Source: Novosphingobium sp. (GTDB lineage Bacteria; Pseudomonadota; Alphaproteobacteria; Sphingomonadales; Sphingomonadaceae). Taken from it: a stretch of DNA of 7,715 nt. Made by a program: the position numbers and the translations under genes. Each line of letters begins with the position of its first letter. Within the stretch, counting starts at the first letter, position 1. The stretch lies in contig JAURNJ010000072.1 in the NCBI GenBank assembly GCA_030830245.1, positions 1-7,715 of the forward strand, given 5' to 3'. Positions 1 to 5,550 of the stretch are shown one piece after another. The notes beneath the pieces were generated by a model. That model was not told the origin of the DNA and ran no database searches. It worked only from the letters and a program-made list of their open reading frames with translations.

Positions 1-65
1 GCCGCGAAATGGCAGCTTGTTCCGTTTCATGACTGGCGCGCTCACCGCCGTTTGAACAGGATTTG

Positions 66-689
66 ATGAGTAAGAAGCTTAACGTGGCCAGCGGCATTGC
101 CGTGGCCGCGGCATTGTTGACTGCGGTTGTTTCCACCAATGGGTCCAATGCGCGCGCCGAAGCGGTCGAGCCGGTCCTGGTTCCTCAAGTATCCGCCATC
201 CAGTCTGTCGCCGAACCGGTGATGCAGACTCTCCCCGAAGTCATCGACACGATCGTTCCGGTCCCTGCTGAGCGGGCTGCGACCCTCGCCGAACATGTCA
301 AGGCGCAGCAGCGCGAAGGCATGCTCGATCGCGAGATGCAGTGCCTTGCCGGGGCCATCTATTTCGAAGCACGCGGTGAAACGCTGGCTGGACAGCTCGC
401 TGTCGGTCGCGTTGTTGTCGAGCGCAGCAAGTCGGGCCGTTTTCCGGCAAGCTACTGTGGGGTGGTATTCCAGCGTTCGCAGTTCTCCTTCGTGCGGGGC
501 CAATCGATGCCTTCGATCGCCGAAGGATCCGCTGCCTGGCAAAATGCCAAGGCAATCGCGCGTATCGCCGATGCGGGCAGCTGGGAAAGCCCTGCCGAAG
601 GCGCGCTTTTCTTCCATGCCAGCCATGTCGAACCAGGTTGGCGATTGAAGCGCCTCGCGCGGGTCGACAACCACGTATTCTATCGCTGA
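66..689 (+). CDS. Secreted cell wall hydrolase, SleB/CwlJ (Hydrolase_2) family
   Basis: Predicted periplasmic peptidoglycan hydrolase; SleB-family enzymes are lytic transglycosylase-like. Counting from the TTG at 63, residues 1-33 form a signal peptide (KK near the start, an Ala/Val-rich core, cleavage near NARA-EA). A low-complexity spacer follows to about residue 85, then the Hydrolase_2 domain from about 90 to 208. The hallmark IYFEARGE (residues 99-106) contains the Glu expected to be catalytic, and the domain ends with HASHVEPGW and DNHVFYR, typical of the family. Cys94 and Cys132 could form a disulfide after export. TTG at 63 and ATG at 66 are adjacent in frame; AGGA at 58-61 is better spaced for the ATG, which gives 207 aa. 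The gene is convergent with xth, with 110 bp between them. It resembles the alphaproteobacterial vegetative SleB-like proteins rather than a spore germination enzyme; nothing here suggests sporulation. Family call is firm, cellular role is inferred. Confidence 0.88.
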   Translation: MSKKLNVASGIAVAAALLTAVVSTNGSNARAEAVEPVLVPQVSAIQSVAEPVMQTLPEVIDTIVPVPAERAATLAEHVKAQQREGMLDREMQCLAGAIYFEARGETLAGQLAVGRVVVERSKSGRFPASYCGVVFQRSQFSFVRGQSMPSIAEGSAAWQNAKAIARIADAGSWESPAEGALFFHASHVEPGWRLKRLARVDNHVFYR

Positions 690-799
690 GATCGACGCCT
701 GGAGCGGACTTCCGATCAATCGGCATCAGACGTGGCGAAAAGCCCGCGCAGCGCGTGACCGTCGCTATTCCGCTCGGGTCAGCCTGATCGGAACACGCT

Positions 800-1576
800 T
801 CAGGCCCGCACTTCGACCCACATAGGGGCGTGGTCGCTGGCTTTTTCGCGTCCCCTGTAAGCCTTATCGACGCCGCAGTTGGCCAGTCTATCCACCAGTT
901 CCGGGCTCAGCAGGGCGTGGTCGATGCGAAAGCCGTGATCGCGCTGCCAGGCCCCGGCCTGGTAGTCCCAATAGGTCCACACGCCACCGCGCGGATTATG
1001 CAGATCGATTGCGTCGACCCACCCATCGTGCAGGAGCCGCGCATAGGCGTCGCGCGTTTCGGGCTGCATCAGGGCATCGTCTGCCATCGCCGCCAGCGAC
1101 CAGACGTCCTTGTCCTCCGGGATGGCGTTGAAATCGCCGAGCACTACGGCAGGCACTTCCTCAGCTGCGATCTCGGTCATGCGGCGGCGCAGACGTTCCA
1201 TCCAGCGCAGCTTGTAATCGAACTTGGGGCCGGGCCGGGGATTTCCGTTGGGAAGGTATATGCACGCGATGCGCAGCCCGAACACGTCTGCTTCGATATA
1301 GCGCGAATGCTCGTCTTCCGGCTCACCATCAAGGCCGCGCTTCACTTCAACCGGCTGTTCGCCATTGGCGAGGATGGCGACGCCGTTGAAGCCCTTCTGC
1401 CCGTGCCAGATGGCCTTGTAGCCGATGGCTTCAAAGTCAGCGGCGGGGAAACCTTCGTCCTGCGTCTTGATTTCCTGGAGACAGGCAACGGCAGGCCGGG
1501 TTTCCTCCAGCCACTCGATCAGCCGCGGCAAGCGCGCCTTGATGCCATTGATGTTGAAGGATGCGATCCTGATCAA
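800..1576 (-). CDS. xth: Exodeoxyribonuclease III (AP endonuclease)
   Basis: Mg-dependent 3'-5' exonuclease and AP endonuclease of base excision repair, EEP (exonuclease/endonuclease/phosphatase) superfamily. From the chosen start the protein has 258 residues, close to the usual length of about 260. All active-site motifs are present: FNINGIKARL (7-16), LQEIKTQD with metal-binding Glu35, YLPNGNP (about 107-113), LGDFN with Asp148 and Asn150, RIDH with Asp219, and the terminal SDHAP with His249. The frame stays open up to an ATG at 1603, which would add nine residues and overlap erpA by 31 nt. I prefer TTG at 1576 because the protein then begins MIRIASFN like its relatives, and because the TTG overlaps the erpA stop as TTGA, a translational-coupling arrangement. 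No strong Shine-Dalgarno is visible, which fits coupling. It is the last gene of the leftward group, and I see no clear terminator after it. Confidence 0.95.
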   Translation of the reverse strand: MIRIASFNINGIKARLPRLIEWLEETRPAVACLQEIKTQDEGFPAADFEAIGYKAIWHGQKGFNGVAILANGEQPVEVKRGLDGEPEDEHSRYIEADVFGLRIACIYLPNGNPRPGPKFDYKLRWMERLRRRMTEIAAEEVPAVVLGDFNAIPEDKDVWSLAAMADDALMQPETRDAYARLLHDGWVDAIDLHNPRGGVWTYWDYQAGAWQRDHGFRIDHALLSPELVDRLANCGVDKAYRGREKASDHAPMWVEVRA

Positions 1577-1905
1577 ACCGAAAAGCTCGAACCGCAGCCG
1601 CATCCAGCAGCCGCATTGGGATTTTCAACCTTGAACGCGGCACCGCCCAGTGATTCAATATAGTCGACGACGCAACCGGCGACTAGTTCGAGGCTGACCG
1701 GGTCGACGACGAGGCGCACACCGTCGGTTTCGGTCACGATATCCTCGCTGTCGGGCGAATCGGCGAGGCCGAACTTGTAGAGAAAGCCCGAACAGCCGCC
1801 CCCTTCGACCTCAAGCCGAAGGATTGCCGGTTTGTCCTGTTTGCCGGCAATCAGCGCGATTCGCGCGGCGGCCGAGGGACTGAGAGTAAGGGCTGGCGCA
1901 TTCAT
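1573..1905 (-). CDS. erpA: Iron-sulfur cluster insertion protein ErpA (A-type carrier)
   Basis: A-type carrier (HesB/IscA/ErpA family) that receives Fe-S clusters from a scaffold and passes them to apo-proteins in the cytoplasm. It has 110 residues, the normal size. The three cluster-ligand cysteines are present: Cys38 in GGGCSGF and Cys102/Cys104 in the C-terminal GCGCGSSFSV. The CGCGSSFS ending and the GGGCSGFLY loop favour ErpA over IscA or SufA, but A-type carriers are hard to separate by sequence alone. The start is ATG at 1905. No Shine-Dalgarno lies upstream, and a plausible promoter would place the transcript start on the A of this ATG (see 1912-1940). Its TGA stop overlaps the TTG start of xth. 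Association of erpA with xth is, from memory, seen in other alphaproteobacteria, often with dgt nearby; here a CBS gene lies upstream instead. Confidence 0.92.
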   Translation of the reverse strand: MNAPALTLSPSAAARIALIAGKQDKPAILRLEVEGGGCSGFLYKFGLADSPDSEDIVTETDGVRLVVDPVSLELVAGCVVDYIESLGGAAFKVENPNAAAGCGCGSSFSV

Positions 1906-1911
1906 GGACGA

Positions 1912-1940
1912 AATGTAGGTAGCGACAGGCTTCAGGGCAA
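1912..1940 (-). promoter_or_regulatory. Candidate erpA promoter giving a leaderless mRNA
   Basis: Read on the minus strand, TTGCCC (1940-1935) and TACATT (1917-1912) are separated by exactly 17 nt, each matching the sigma-70 consensus at 4 of 6 positions. Counting 7 nt past the -10 puts +1 at 1905, the A of the erpA ATG. The 15 bases before the ATG contain no AG-rich Shine-Dalgarno, which fits leaderless initiation. The alternative is read-through from the CBS gene, which ends only 48 bp upstream. Consensus matches are modest, so this is a prediction. Confidence 0.35.
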
Positions 1941-1953
1941 GCTGCGCAAATTC

Positions 1954-2382
1954 CTATGCCGTCTGAATATAGTCACGCAACGCGGTGGCTTCGGACTGGA
2001 TCTGTTCGATCCGGTATTTGACCAGGTCGCCGATCGACACGAAACCCACCATGCGCCCGGCCTGCATCACCGGGAGGTGGCGGATGCGCCGCCTAGTCAT
2101 CAGCGAGAGAGCATCGAGCGCGCCGGTGCCGGGTTCGACGGTCACCGCCGGGCTGGTCATCGCATGGCGTAGCCCGAGGGAAAGCGCGACCGGGCCCAGT
2201 TCGCGCAGCTTGTAGATCGCGTCGCGCTCGGAGAATATTCCCACGACCGATCCGGCATCGACTACCGGGAGAGCGCCGATACGGTGTTCGGCCAACAGTT
2301 CGATGGCCTGTGCGACGGTCTTGCCGGCATCGCAGGTGACGACATCGAACGAGCGGGTTTCGAGAACGCGGGCAATGCTCAT
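1954..2382 (-). CDS. Protein with two CBS domains
   Basis: Stand-alone CBS-pair protein of 142 residues. The first CBS domain covers about residues 14-62 (VAQAIELLAEHRIGALPVVD, then VGIFSERD) and the second about 76-126 (MTSPAVTVEPGTGALDALSLM, then IRHLPVM and VGFVSIGDLVKYRI). Such pairs bind adenine nucleotides between the domains (ATP/ADP/AMP, NAD or SAM) and sense energy state. No catalytic, membrane or DNA-binding domain is attached, so the target is unknown. The frame opens at a GTG (2388), but GGAG at 2393-2390 sits 7 nt before the ATG at 2382, so I take the ATG; MSIARVLE is the usual beginning in this family. It is divergent from the small membrane protein gene and upstream of erpA on the same strand. 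Co-transcription with erpA is possible but erpA may have its own promoter. Confidence 0.9.
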   Translation of the reverse strand: MSIARVLETRSFDVVTCDAGKTVAQAIELLAEHRIGALPVVDAGSVVGIFSERDAIYKLRELGPVALSLGLRHAMTSPAVTVEPGTGALDALSLMTRRRIRHLPVMQAGRMVGFVSIGDLVKYRIEQIQSEATALRDYIQTA

Positions 2383-2411
2383 CGCCACTCTCCAGCCTGT
2401 TGAGACTCGCT

Positions 2412-2440
2412 ATTATGCCACAAAAGGCAAGAGAACTGAA
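2412..2440 (-). promoter_or_regulatory. Candidate promoter of the CBS-domain gene
   Basis: On the minus strand CATAAT (2417-2412) matches the -10 consensus at 5 of 6 positions. A weak -35, TTCAGT (2440-2435), lies 17 nt upstream. Transcription would begin near 2405, leaving a leader of about 23 nt that contains the GGAG ribosome site. The poor -35 lies inside the 2424-2448 inverted repeat, so the promoter may need or be blocked by a regulator. Confidence 0.3.
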
Positions 2441-2448
2441 ATTGCCTT
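2424..2448. promoter_or_regulatory. Perfect 7-bp inverted repeat, possible operator
   Basis: AAGGCAA (2424-2430) and TTGCCTT (2442-2448) are perfect inverted copies separated by 11 bp, so arm centres are 18 bp apart, near two helical turns. This spacing suits a dimeric regulator. It lies in the 102-bp gap between two divergent genes and covers the candidate -35 of the CBS gene. It could also form a hairpin in the leader of the plus-strand gene. No known regulator is recognised from the half-site. Confidence 0.3.
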
Positions 2449-2484
2449 GCACAGCGCAGGTTCTGGGCCGATGGCGGCTTGGTG

Positions 2485-2784
2485 ATGATTCCTGACAGCC
2501 CCCTGGATGATCCCCGCAATTCGGCTTTTGCCTGGGCGCGCTATCGTCGCCTGATGCGCTGGATGGCGCTGGTGACACTGACGATTATCGTGATCGCTGT
2601 CGCCCTGCTGTATCGCAGCAATGGCTTCGTTTCGATCCACTTCTACATCGCCACTGTGCTCGGCATCGGTTTTGCCATGTTGCTGACTTCGGCGCTGATG
2701 GGCCTCGTGTTCCTTTCGGCCGGAACCGGCCATGACGACGCGATCGTCGATCCGCTCGAAGACGAGAATCGTGACGGGCTCTAG
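2485..2784 (+). CDS. Small two-helix inner membrane protein, unknown function
   Basis: I do not recognise a named family. The 99-residue product has a short soluble N-terminus ending in a basic stretch (RYRRLMRW, about residues 19-26), a hydrophobic helix at about 27-43, a polar turn ([10 protein letters not shown]), a second hydrophobic helix at about 54-78, and an acidic tail ([16 protein letters not shown]). The basic residues before helix 1 predict both termini in the cytoplasm. Three in-frame starts are stacked (TTG 2479, GTG 2482, ATG 2485); I chose the ATG. A four-codon out-of-frame ORF (ATG at 2471, product MAAW) ends in a TGA whose A is the first base of this ATG. The gene is divergent from the CBS gene, and its TAG stop shares the palindrome CTAG with the stop of the convergent ferredoxin gene. 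The coding pattern and clean membrane topology make it a real gene; no function is claimed. Confidence 0.75.
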   Translation: MIPDSPLDDPRNSAFAWARYRRLMRWMALVTLTIIVIAVALLYRSNGFVSIHFYIATVLGIGFAMLLTSALMGLVFLSAGTGHDDAIVDPLEDENRDGL

Positions 2785-3155
2785 GATTCGGGCGGGGTCA
2801 GCCGGTAATCTTCTACCGGCTTTCCGCCGATCAGGTGTTCCTGGATGATCCGCTCCAGCACGGGCGGCGTGCAGCTGTGGTACCAGACATTGTCCGGCCA
2901 GACGACGGTGATCGGCCCGGCCATGCAGATGCGAAGGCAATCAGCCTTGGTGCGATAGACACCGCCCTGCTTGTCCAGTTTCAGTTCCTTTAGCCGCGAC
3001 TTCAGATATTTCCAGGCCTCGGACCCGACCTCGCGCCGGCAACAGGCGGCTTTCTCCGACTCGGCACACAGGAAGATGTGGCGCGTGGCGACATCGCCGC
3101 CATAAGCGGCAAATGCCCGGCGTGCGGCGGCCAGATCGGCAGGCTGCGCGGTCAC
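2781..3155 (-). CDS. Thioredoxin-fold [2Fe-2S] ferredoxin domain protein
   Basis: A 124-residue protein of the thioredoxin-like [2Fe-2S] ferredoxin family (related to the NuoE C-terminal and Shethna-type fold), presumably a soluble electron carrier or Fe-S storage/sensor protein. [14 protein letters not shown] (26-39) gives Cys30 and Cys38/39, [11 protein letters not shown] (71-81) gives Cys73 and Cys77 in a CxxxC, and [11 protein letters not shown] (85-95) and [12 protein letters not shown] (106-117) are family signatures. Cys30, Cys38 or Cys39, Cys73 and Cys77 are the likely cluster ligands; Cys95 is extra. The start is a GTG (3155) overlapping the TGA of the upstream thioesterase gene as GTGA, which argues for translational coupling; no later ATG precedes the domain. 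Its TAG stop overlaps the convergent membrane-protein gene by 4 bp. The redox partner is unknown. Confidence 0.88.
   Translation of the reverse strand: MTAQPADLAAARRAFAAYGGDVATRHIFLCAESEKAACCRREVGSEAWKYLKSRLKELKLDKQGGVYRTKADCLRICMAGPITVVWPDNVWYHSCTPPVLERIIQEHLIGGKPVEDYRLTPPES
2800..2823 (+). terminator. Terminator-like hairpin inside the ferredoxin coding sequence
   Basis: AGCCGGTA (2800-2807), a 6-nt loop and TACCGGCT (2814-2821) make a perfect 8-bp stem, followed on the plus strand by TTT (2821-2823). It begins 15 nt after the stop of the plus-strand membrane-protein gene, where an intrinsic terminator would be expected, but on the minus strand it encodes the KPVEDYRL part of the ferredoxin. 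The T run is short, so termination may be weak. Confidence 0.4.
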
Positions 3156-3583
3156 GGCGCGATCAACCAGGGTTCGAGCTGCTCCCGGTAGTGCGGCGGA
3201 TGCGGTGCGGCGACACCGTCGAGCATGGTGACCATGACTGTTTCGGCATAGGCAACCGCCCGCTCGCCCTGCAAGGCCAATTGCGCGACGGTCTGGCTCG
3301 ATCGGCCGACTGCGCTCAAGCCGGTGTGGACGATTATCGGCTCCGGGTAGAAGGCCTCGCCAAGGAACTGGACGTTGAGGTTGGCGACGACGATGGTGAA
3401 TTGCGGTGTGGCCTCAGCCATGCCGCTGACGCGGTGCAGATAGCCCCGCCCCTCCTGCAGGATATCGATTAGCTTGACGTTGTTGAGGTGGCGATTGACG
3501 TCGAGGTCGCTGTAACGCAGCCCAACTTCGGTGCGCAGGCGATAGTGTGCCGGATCAAGCAGGTGGGGAGCGGGTCTGGCCAA
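3152..3583 (-). CDS. Acyl-CoA thioesterase, hot-dog fold (4HBT-like)
   Basis: Hot-dog fold thioesterase of the 4-hydroxybenzoyl-CoA thioesterase/YbgC/FadM type, expected to hydrolyse an acyl-CoA in the cytoplasm. The core motif [23 protein letters not shown] (about residues 24-46 from the chosen start) contains the Asp residues and HxNN that mark the first strand and central helix. It is followed by the typical strand segments [23 protein letters not shown] and [24 protein letters not shown]. There is no ATG near the start: the frame opens at TTG 3589, and a second TTG at 3583 gives a protein beginning [11 protein letters not shown] with a GGA 7 nt upstream. I prefer 3583 (143 aa). It lies 40 nt after popZ, across a hairpin, and its stop overlaps the GTG of the ferredoxin gene. 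Substrate cannot be told from sequence. Confidence 0.87.
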   Translation of the reverse strand: MARPAPHLLDPAHYRLRTEVGLRYSDLDVNRHLNNVKLIDILQEGRGYLHRVSGMAEATPQFTIVVANLNVQFLGEAFYPEPIIVHTGLSAVGRSSQTVAQLALQGERAVAYAETVMVTMLDGVAAPHPPHYREQLEPWLIAP

Positions 3584-3594
3584 AATCAAATCCG

Positions 3595-3617
3595 GGGGCA
3601 GGGTTCAGCACTGCCCC
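3595..3617 (-). terminator. Hairpin between popZ and the thioesterase gene
   Basis: GGGGCAG (3595-3601) and CTGCCCC (3611-3617) form a perfect 7-bp GC-rich stem with a 9-nt loop. On the minus strand it starts 6 nt after the popZ stop and is followed by an interrupted T-rich run (GGATTTGATTTTGG), so it resembles an imperfect intrinsic terminator. It also lies immediately upstream of the likely ribosome site and TTG start of the thioesterase gene, so it could act instead as an attenuator or a 3'-end-stabilising hairpin. Confidence 0.45.
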
Positions 3618-3623
3618 TTGTCC

Positions 3624-4070
3624 TCAGGGGCGCCGGGATGAAATGCGCCGGATTTCGTCCGCCACCATGCGTTCGACCAGCGGCGGAAGGTTCTTGTCGA
3701 GCCATTCGGCCAGCGCCGGGCGCAGCAATTCACGTACCAGGCTCTCTATCGAGGTTTCGCCCGAGCGGACGATCTGCGGTCTGGCCCCGGGCTGGGACAG
3801 CATCGCCAGTGCGGCCAGCGATTCGCTGATTCCAGCCTGCACCTGATCACCCAGCAGTGGGCGATCCTCTGCCTCGTCGACGGTTTCGTCTTCCTCGACC
3901 TCGTCGAGGATGCGCGCATCAGCGCCCAGATCGAGAATGTCGCGCTCCGCCATACCGCGCGTCTCACGCTCGCGCCGAACCTCGGCGGCGCCAGCGCGAT
4001 TGTCGCTCGCGATCACCTGTTTGATCGATTCGAGGATTTCCTCGACTGACGGTTGCGACGATTGCCTCAT
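3624..4070 (-). CDS. popZ: Polar organising protein PopZ (DUF2497 family)
   Basis: PopZ homologue. In Caulobacter, PopZ assembles a matrix at the cell pole that anchors the ParB-parS centromere and recruits cell-cycle proteins. The 148-residue protein has both conserved ends: an N-terminal helix SQPSVEEILESIKQVIASD (about 5-23), the partner-binding region, and a C-terminal oligomerisation region SIESLVRELLRPALAEWLDKNLPPLVERMVADEIRRIS (about 107-144), with the diagnostic LLRPxLxEWLDxNLP. The roughly 80-residue middle is acidic (ILDEVEEDETVDEAEDR, 54-70) but has few prolines, unlike the proline-rich acidic linker of Caulobacter PopZ. The start is ATG 4070 with GGA 8 nt upstream. It follows tolC by 23 nt on the same strand, implying co-transcription. 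From memory, valS often follows popZ in alphaproteobacteria; here a thioesterase does. Confidence 0.9.
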   Translation of the reverse strand: MRQSSQPSVEEILESIKQVIASDNRAGAAEVRRERETRGMAERDILDLGADARILDEVEEDETVDEAEDRPLLGDQVQAGISESLAALAMLSQPGARPQIVRSGETSIESLVRELLRPALAEWLDKNLPPLVERMVADEIRRISSRRP

Positions 4071-4093
4071 GGCCGGATTCCGAACGATTCCTA

Positions 4094-5548
4094 TTACTTC
4101 TTGGGAACTTCGCCGTCCTGAACCGCCGTGTCAACGGTTCTCGTGCCCTTCGCCTGTGGCGCGGGATCATCGTCCCAATCGAACCACTTGCCGCGAACAC
4201 GGTCGTAATTGACTTGCGGATCATAAAGCGTGCCGCCTTCAAGGCCAAGATCGCGCGCCTCCGCGCGGCCCATCGCCGCGAGCAGGGAGAAACCGGCGAC
4301 ATAGGCGTTGCGACGCGCGGTCACCAGCCGCACCTTGGCTGAAAGCAGTTCCTGTTCGGCATCGAGAATGTTGAGGATGGTGCGGTTGCCCACCGTGTTC
4401 TCCGCACGAACGCCCTCAAGGCTGAGTTCGGCGGCATCGACCGCGACTTGCGAACTTTCAATCAGTTCCCTTGCCGCCAGCCACGAGGACCACGCAGCGC
4501 GGGTCTGGGCAATCACCTCGCGCTCAGCAGCGATCTCAGCTTCCATCGCGGCGCTGGCAAAGGCCTGGGCCTGGCGACGCAGCGCAGCGGGCCTGCCGCC
4601 CTGGAACAGAGGCAGCGAGAGCTGTGCGCCGATTTGCGCCGACTTTTCGCTTTGCGCGATATCGCCGCCAATCGCACCGCCAAGCGTGCCGAAATAGTCG
4701 TTATAGCCACCTGCGCCGTAGAGGCTGACCCTTGGTAGGCGGCTGGCCCCGGCCTTTGCCACATCGAACCTTGAAGCCTTTGCTTCCTCGCGTGCGGCAA
4801 TGAGATCGGGATTGTTGTTGAGCGCGATTGCCACTGCATCTTCTGCCGTCGCAGGAAGGTTGGGCAGGGGTGGTGGCGGCTCGAGCGTGCCAGGCGCGGA
4901 CCCGACAAGCTGGATGTAGCCCTCGCGTGCAGCCGCAAGATTGGCGGATGCGGTGCGCGCATCGCCCTGGGCGAGGGCGAGCCTTGCTTGTGACTGGGCG
5001 ACGTCGGTGCGGGTAAGGTCGCCGATTTCGAATCGATCGCGGGTTGCCTGCAGGTTGACGCCGAGCACGTCGACCTGGTTGCGCCTGAGGCCGACAATCG
5101 CTTCGTTCAGGATCACGTCCATATAAGCAGCGACGACCTGCGAGAAGATCGCCGATTCGGTGCCCCGCAGATTGGCCTGACCTGCCTCGACGCGGGTCTT
5201 GGCCGCCTTGACCGCATTCCTGACGGCACCTCCGGAATAGATCGGCACGCCAAGCTGCACCTGCGAGGAAAGCGCACGATCTGGGCTGGTAAAGCTGTTG
5301 TCGCTCTTCTTGATGAATTCGGTGTAGGTCGTGTCCGACGTAACCGATGGCAGCCCGGAGGCGCGTTCGATCGGCACGGTCTCGTCGATGCCGCGTTGCT
5401 GCGCCCGCGCAGATTGCAGCAGCGGGTTGGACGCATCGGCTTGGGCGAGTGCATCGCGCAGCGAGTCGGCGAAAGCTGGCGGAGCACCGCAAAGCAGCGC
5501 GGCGCCAGGGCCTGCCAACAAGGCTGCCCGCAATTTACCTGGAGCCAT
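4094..5548 (-). CDS. tolC: TolC family outer membrane efflux/secretion channel
   Basis: Outer membrane channel-tunnel protein that pairs with an inner membrane pump and a periplasmic adaptor for type I secretion or drug efflux. At 484 residues it is the normal size. Residues 1-27 form a signal peptide with cleavage at AFA-DS. The TolC internal duplication is clear: VQLGVPIYSGG (97-107) matches AQLSLPLFQGG (308-318) at the first barrel strands, and DRFEIGDLTRTDVAQSQARLALA (171-193) matches VRAENTVGNRTILNILDAEQELLSAKVRLV (380-409) in the helical tunnel, with NPDL (246-249) opening the second half. Cys20 in the signal region lacks a proper lipobox, so it is not predicted to be a lipoprotein. ATG 5548 is preceded by GGAG at 5561-5558, inside the pcm-like gene, 9 nt away. 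Only 2 bp separate it from that gene. No pump or adaptor gene lies in the window, so the partner system is unknown. Confidence 0.93.
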   Translation of the reverse strand: MAPGKLRAALLAGPGAALLCGAPPAFADSLRDALAQADASNPLLQSARAQQRGIDETVPIERASGLPSVTSDTTYTEFIKKSDNSFTSPDRALSSQVQLGVPIYSGGAVRNAVKAAKTRVEAGQANLRGTESAIFSQVVAAYMDVILNEAIVGLRRNQVDVLGVNLQATRDRFEIGDLTRTDVAQSQARLALAQGDARTASANLAAAREGYIQLVGSAPGTLEPPPPLPNLPATAEDAVAIALNNNPDLIAAREEAKASRFDVAKAGASRLPRVSLYGAGGYNDYFGTLGGAIGGDIAQSEKSAQIGAQLSLPLFQGGRPAALRRQAQAFASAAMEAEIAAEREVIAQTRAAWSSWLAARELIESSQVAVDAAELSLEGVRAENTVGNRTILNILDAEQELLSAKVRLVTARRNAYVAGFSLLAAMGRAEARDLGLEGGTLYDPQVNYDRVRGKWFDWDDDPAPQAKGTRTVDTAVQDGEVPKK

Positions 5549-5550
5549 GG

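Noticed and set aside
1..65. Promoter for the SleB-type hydrolase gene
   Set aside because: TTGTTC at 17-22 has no matching -10 at 16-18 nt spacing; the promoter may lie outside the window.
42..719. 225-codon open frame on the minus strand
   Set aside because: Antisense shadow of the SleB-type hydrolase gene, with no recognisable domain.
712..723. CCGATCAATCGG palindromic sequence downstream of the hydrolase gene
   Set aside because: The two-base loop is too small for a stable RNA hairpin with this stem, and no T run follows. The 690-799 gap otherwise shows no gene or clear signal.
782..805. Inverted repeat GCCTGA/TCAGGC with a 12-nt loop near the end of xth
   Set aside because: Only 6 bp, a large loop, overlaps the xth stop and lacks a T run on either strand; not supportable as a terminator.
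830..1663. 277-codon open frame on the plus strand
   Set aside because: Antisense to xth and part of erpA, both of which have complete family motifs; no domain or ribosome site supports it.
4094..5548. Possible lipoprotein status of the TolC-like protein from Cys20
   Set aside because: The residues before the Cys (ALL) do not form a lipobox, and a standard signal peptidase site follows at AFA-DS.
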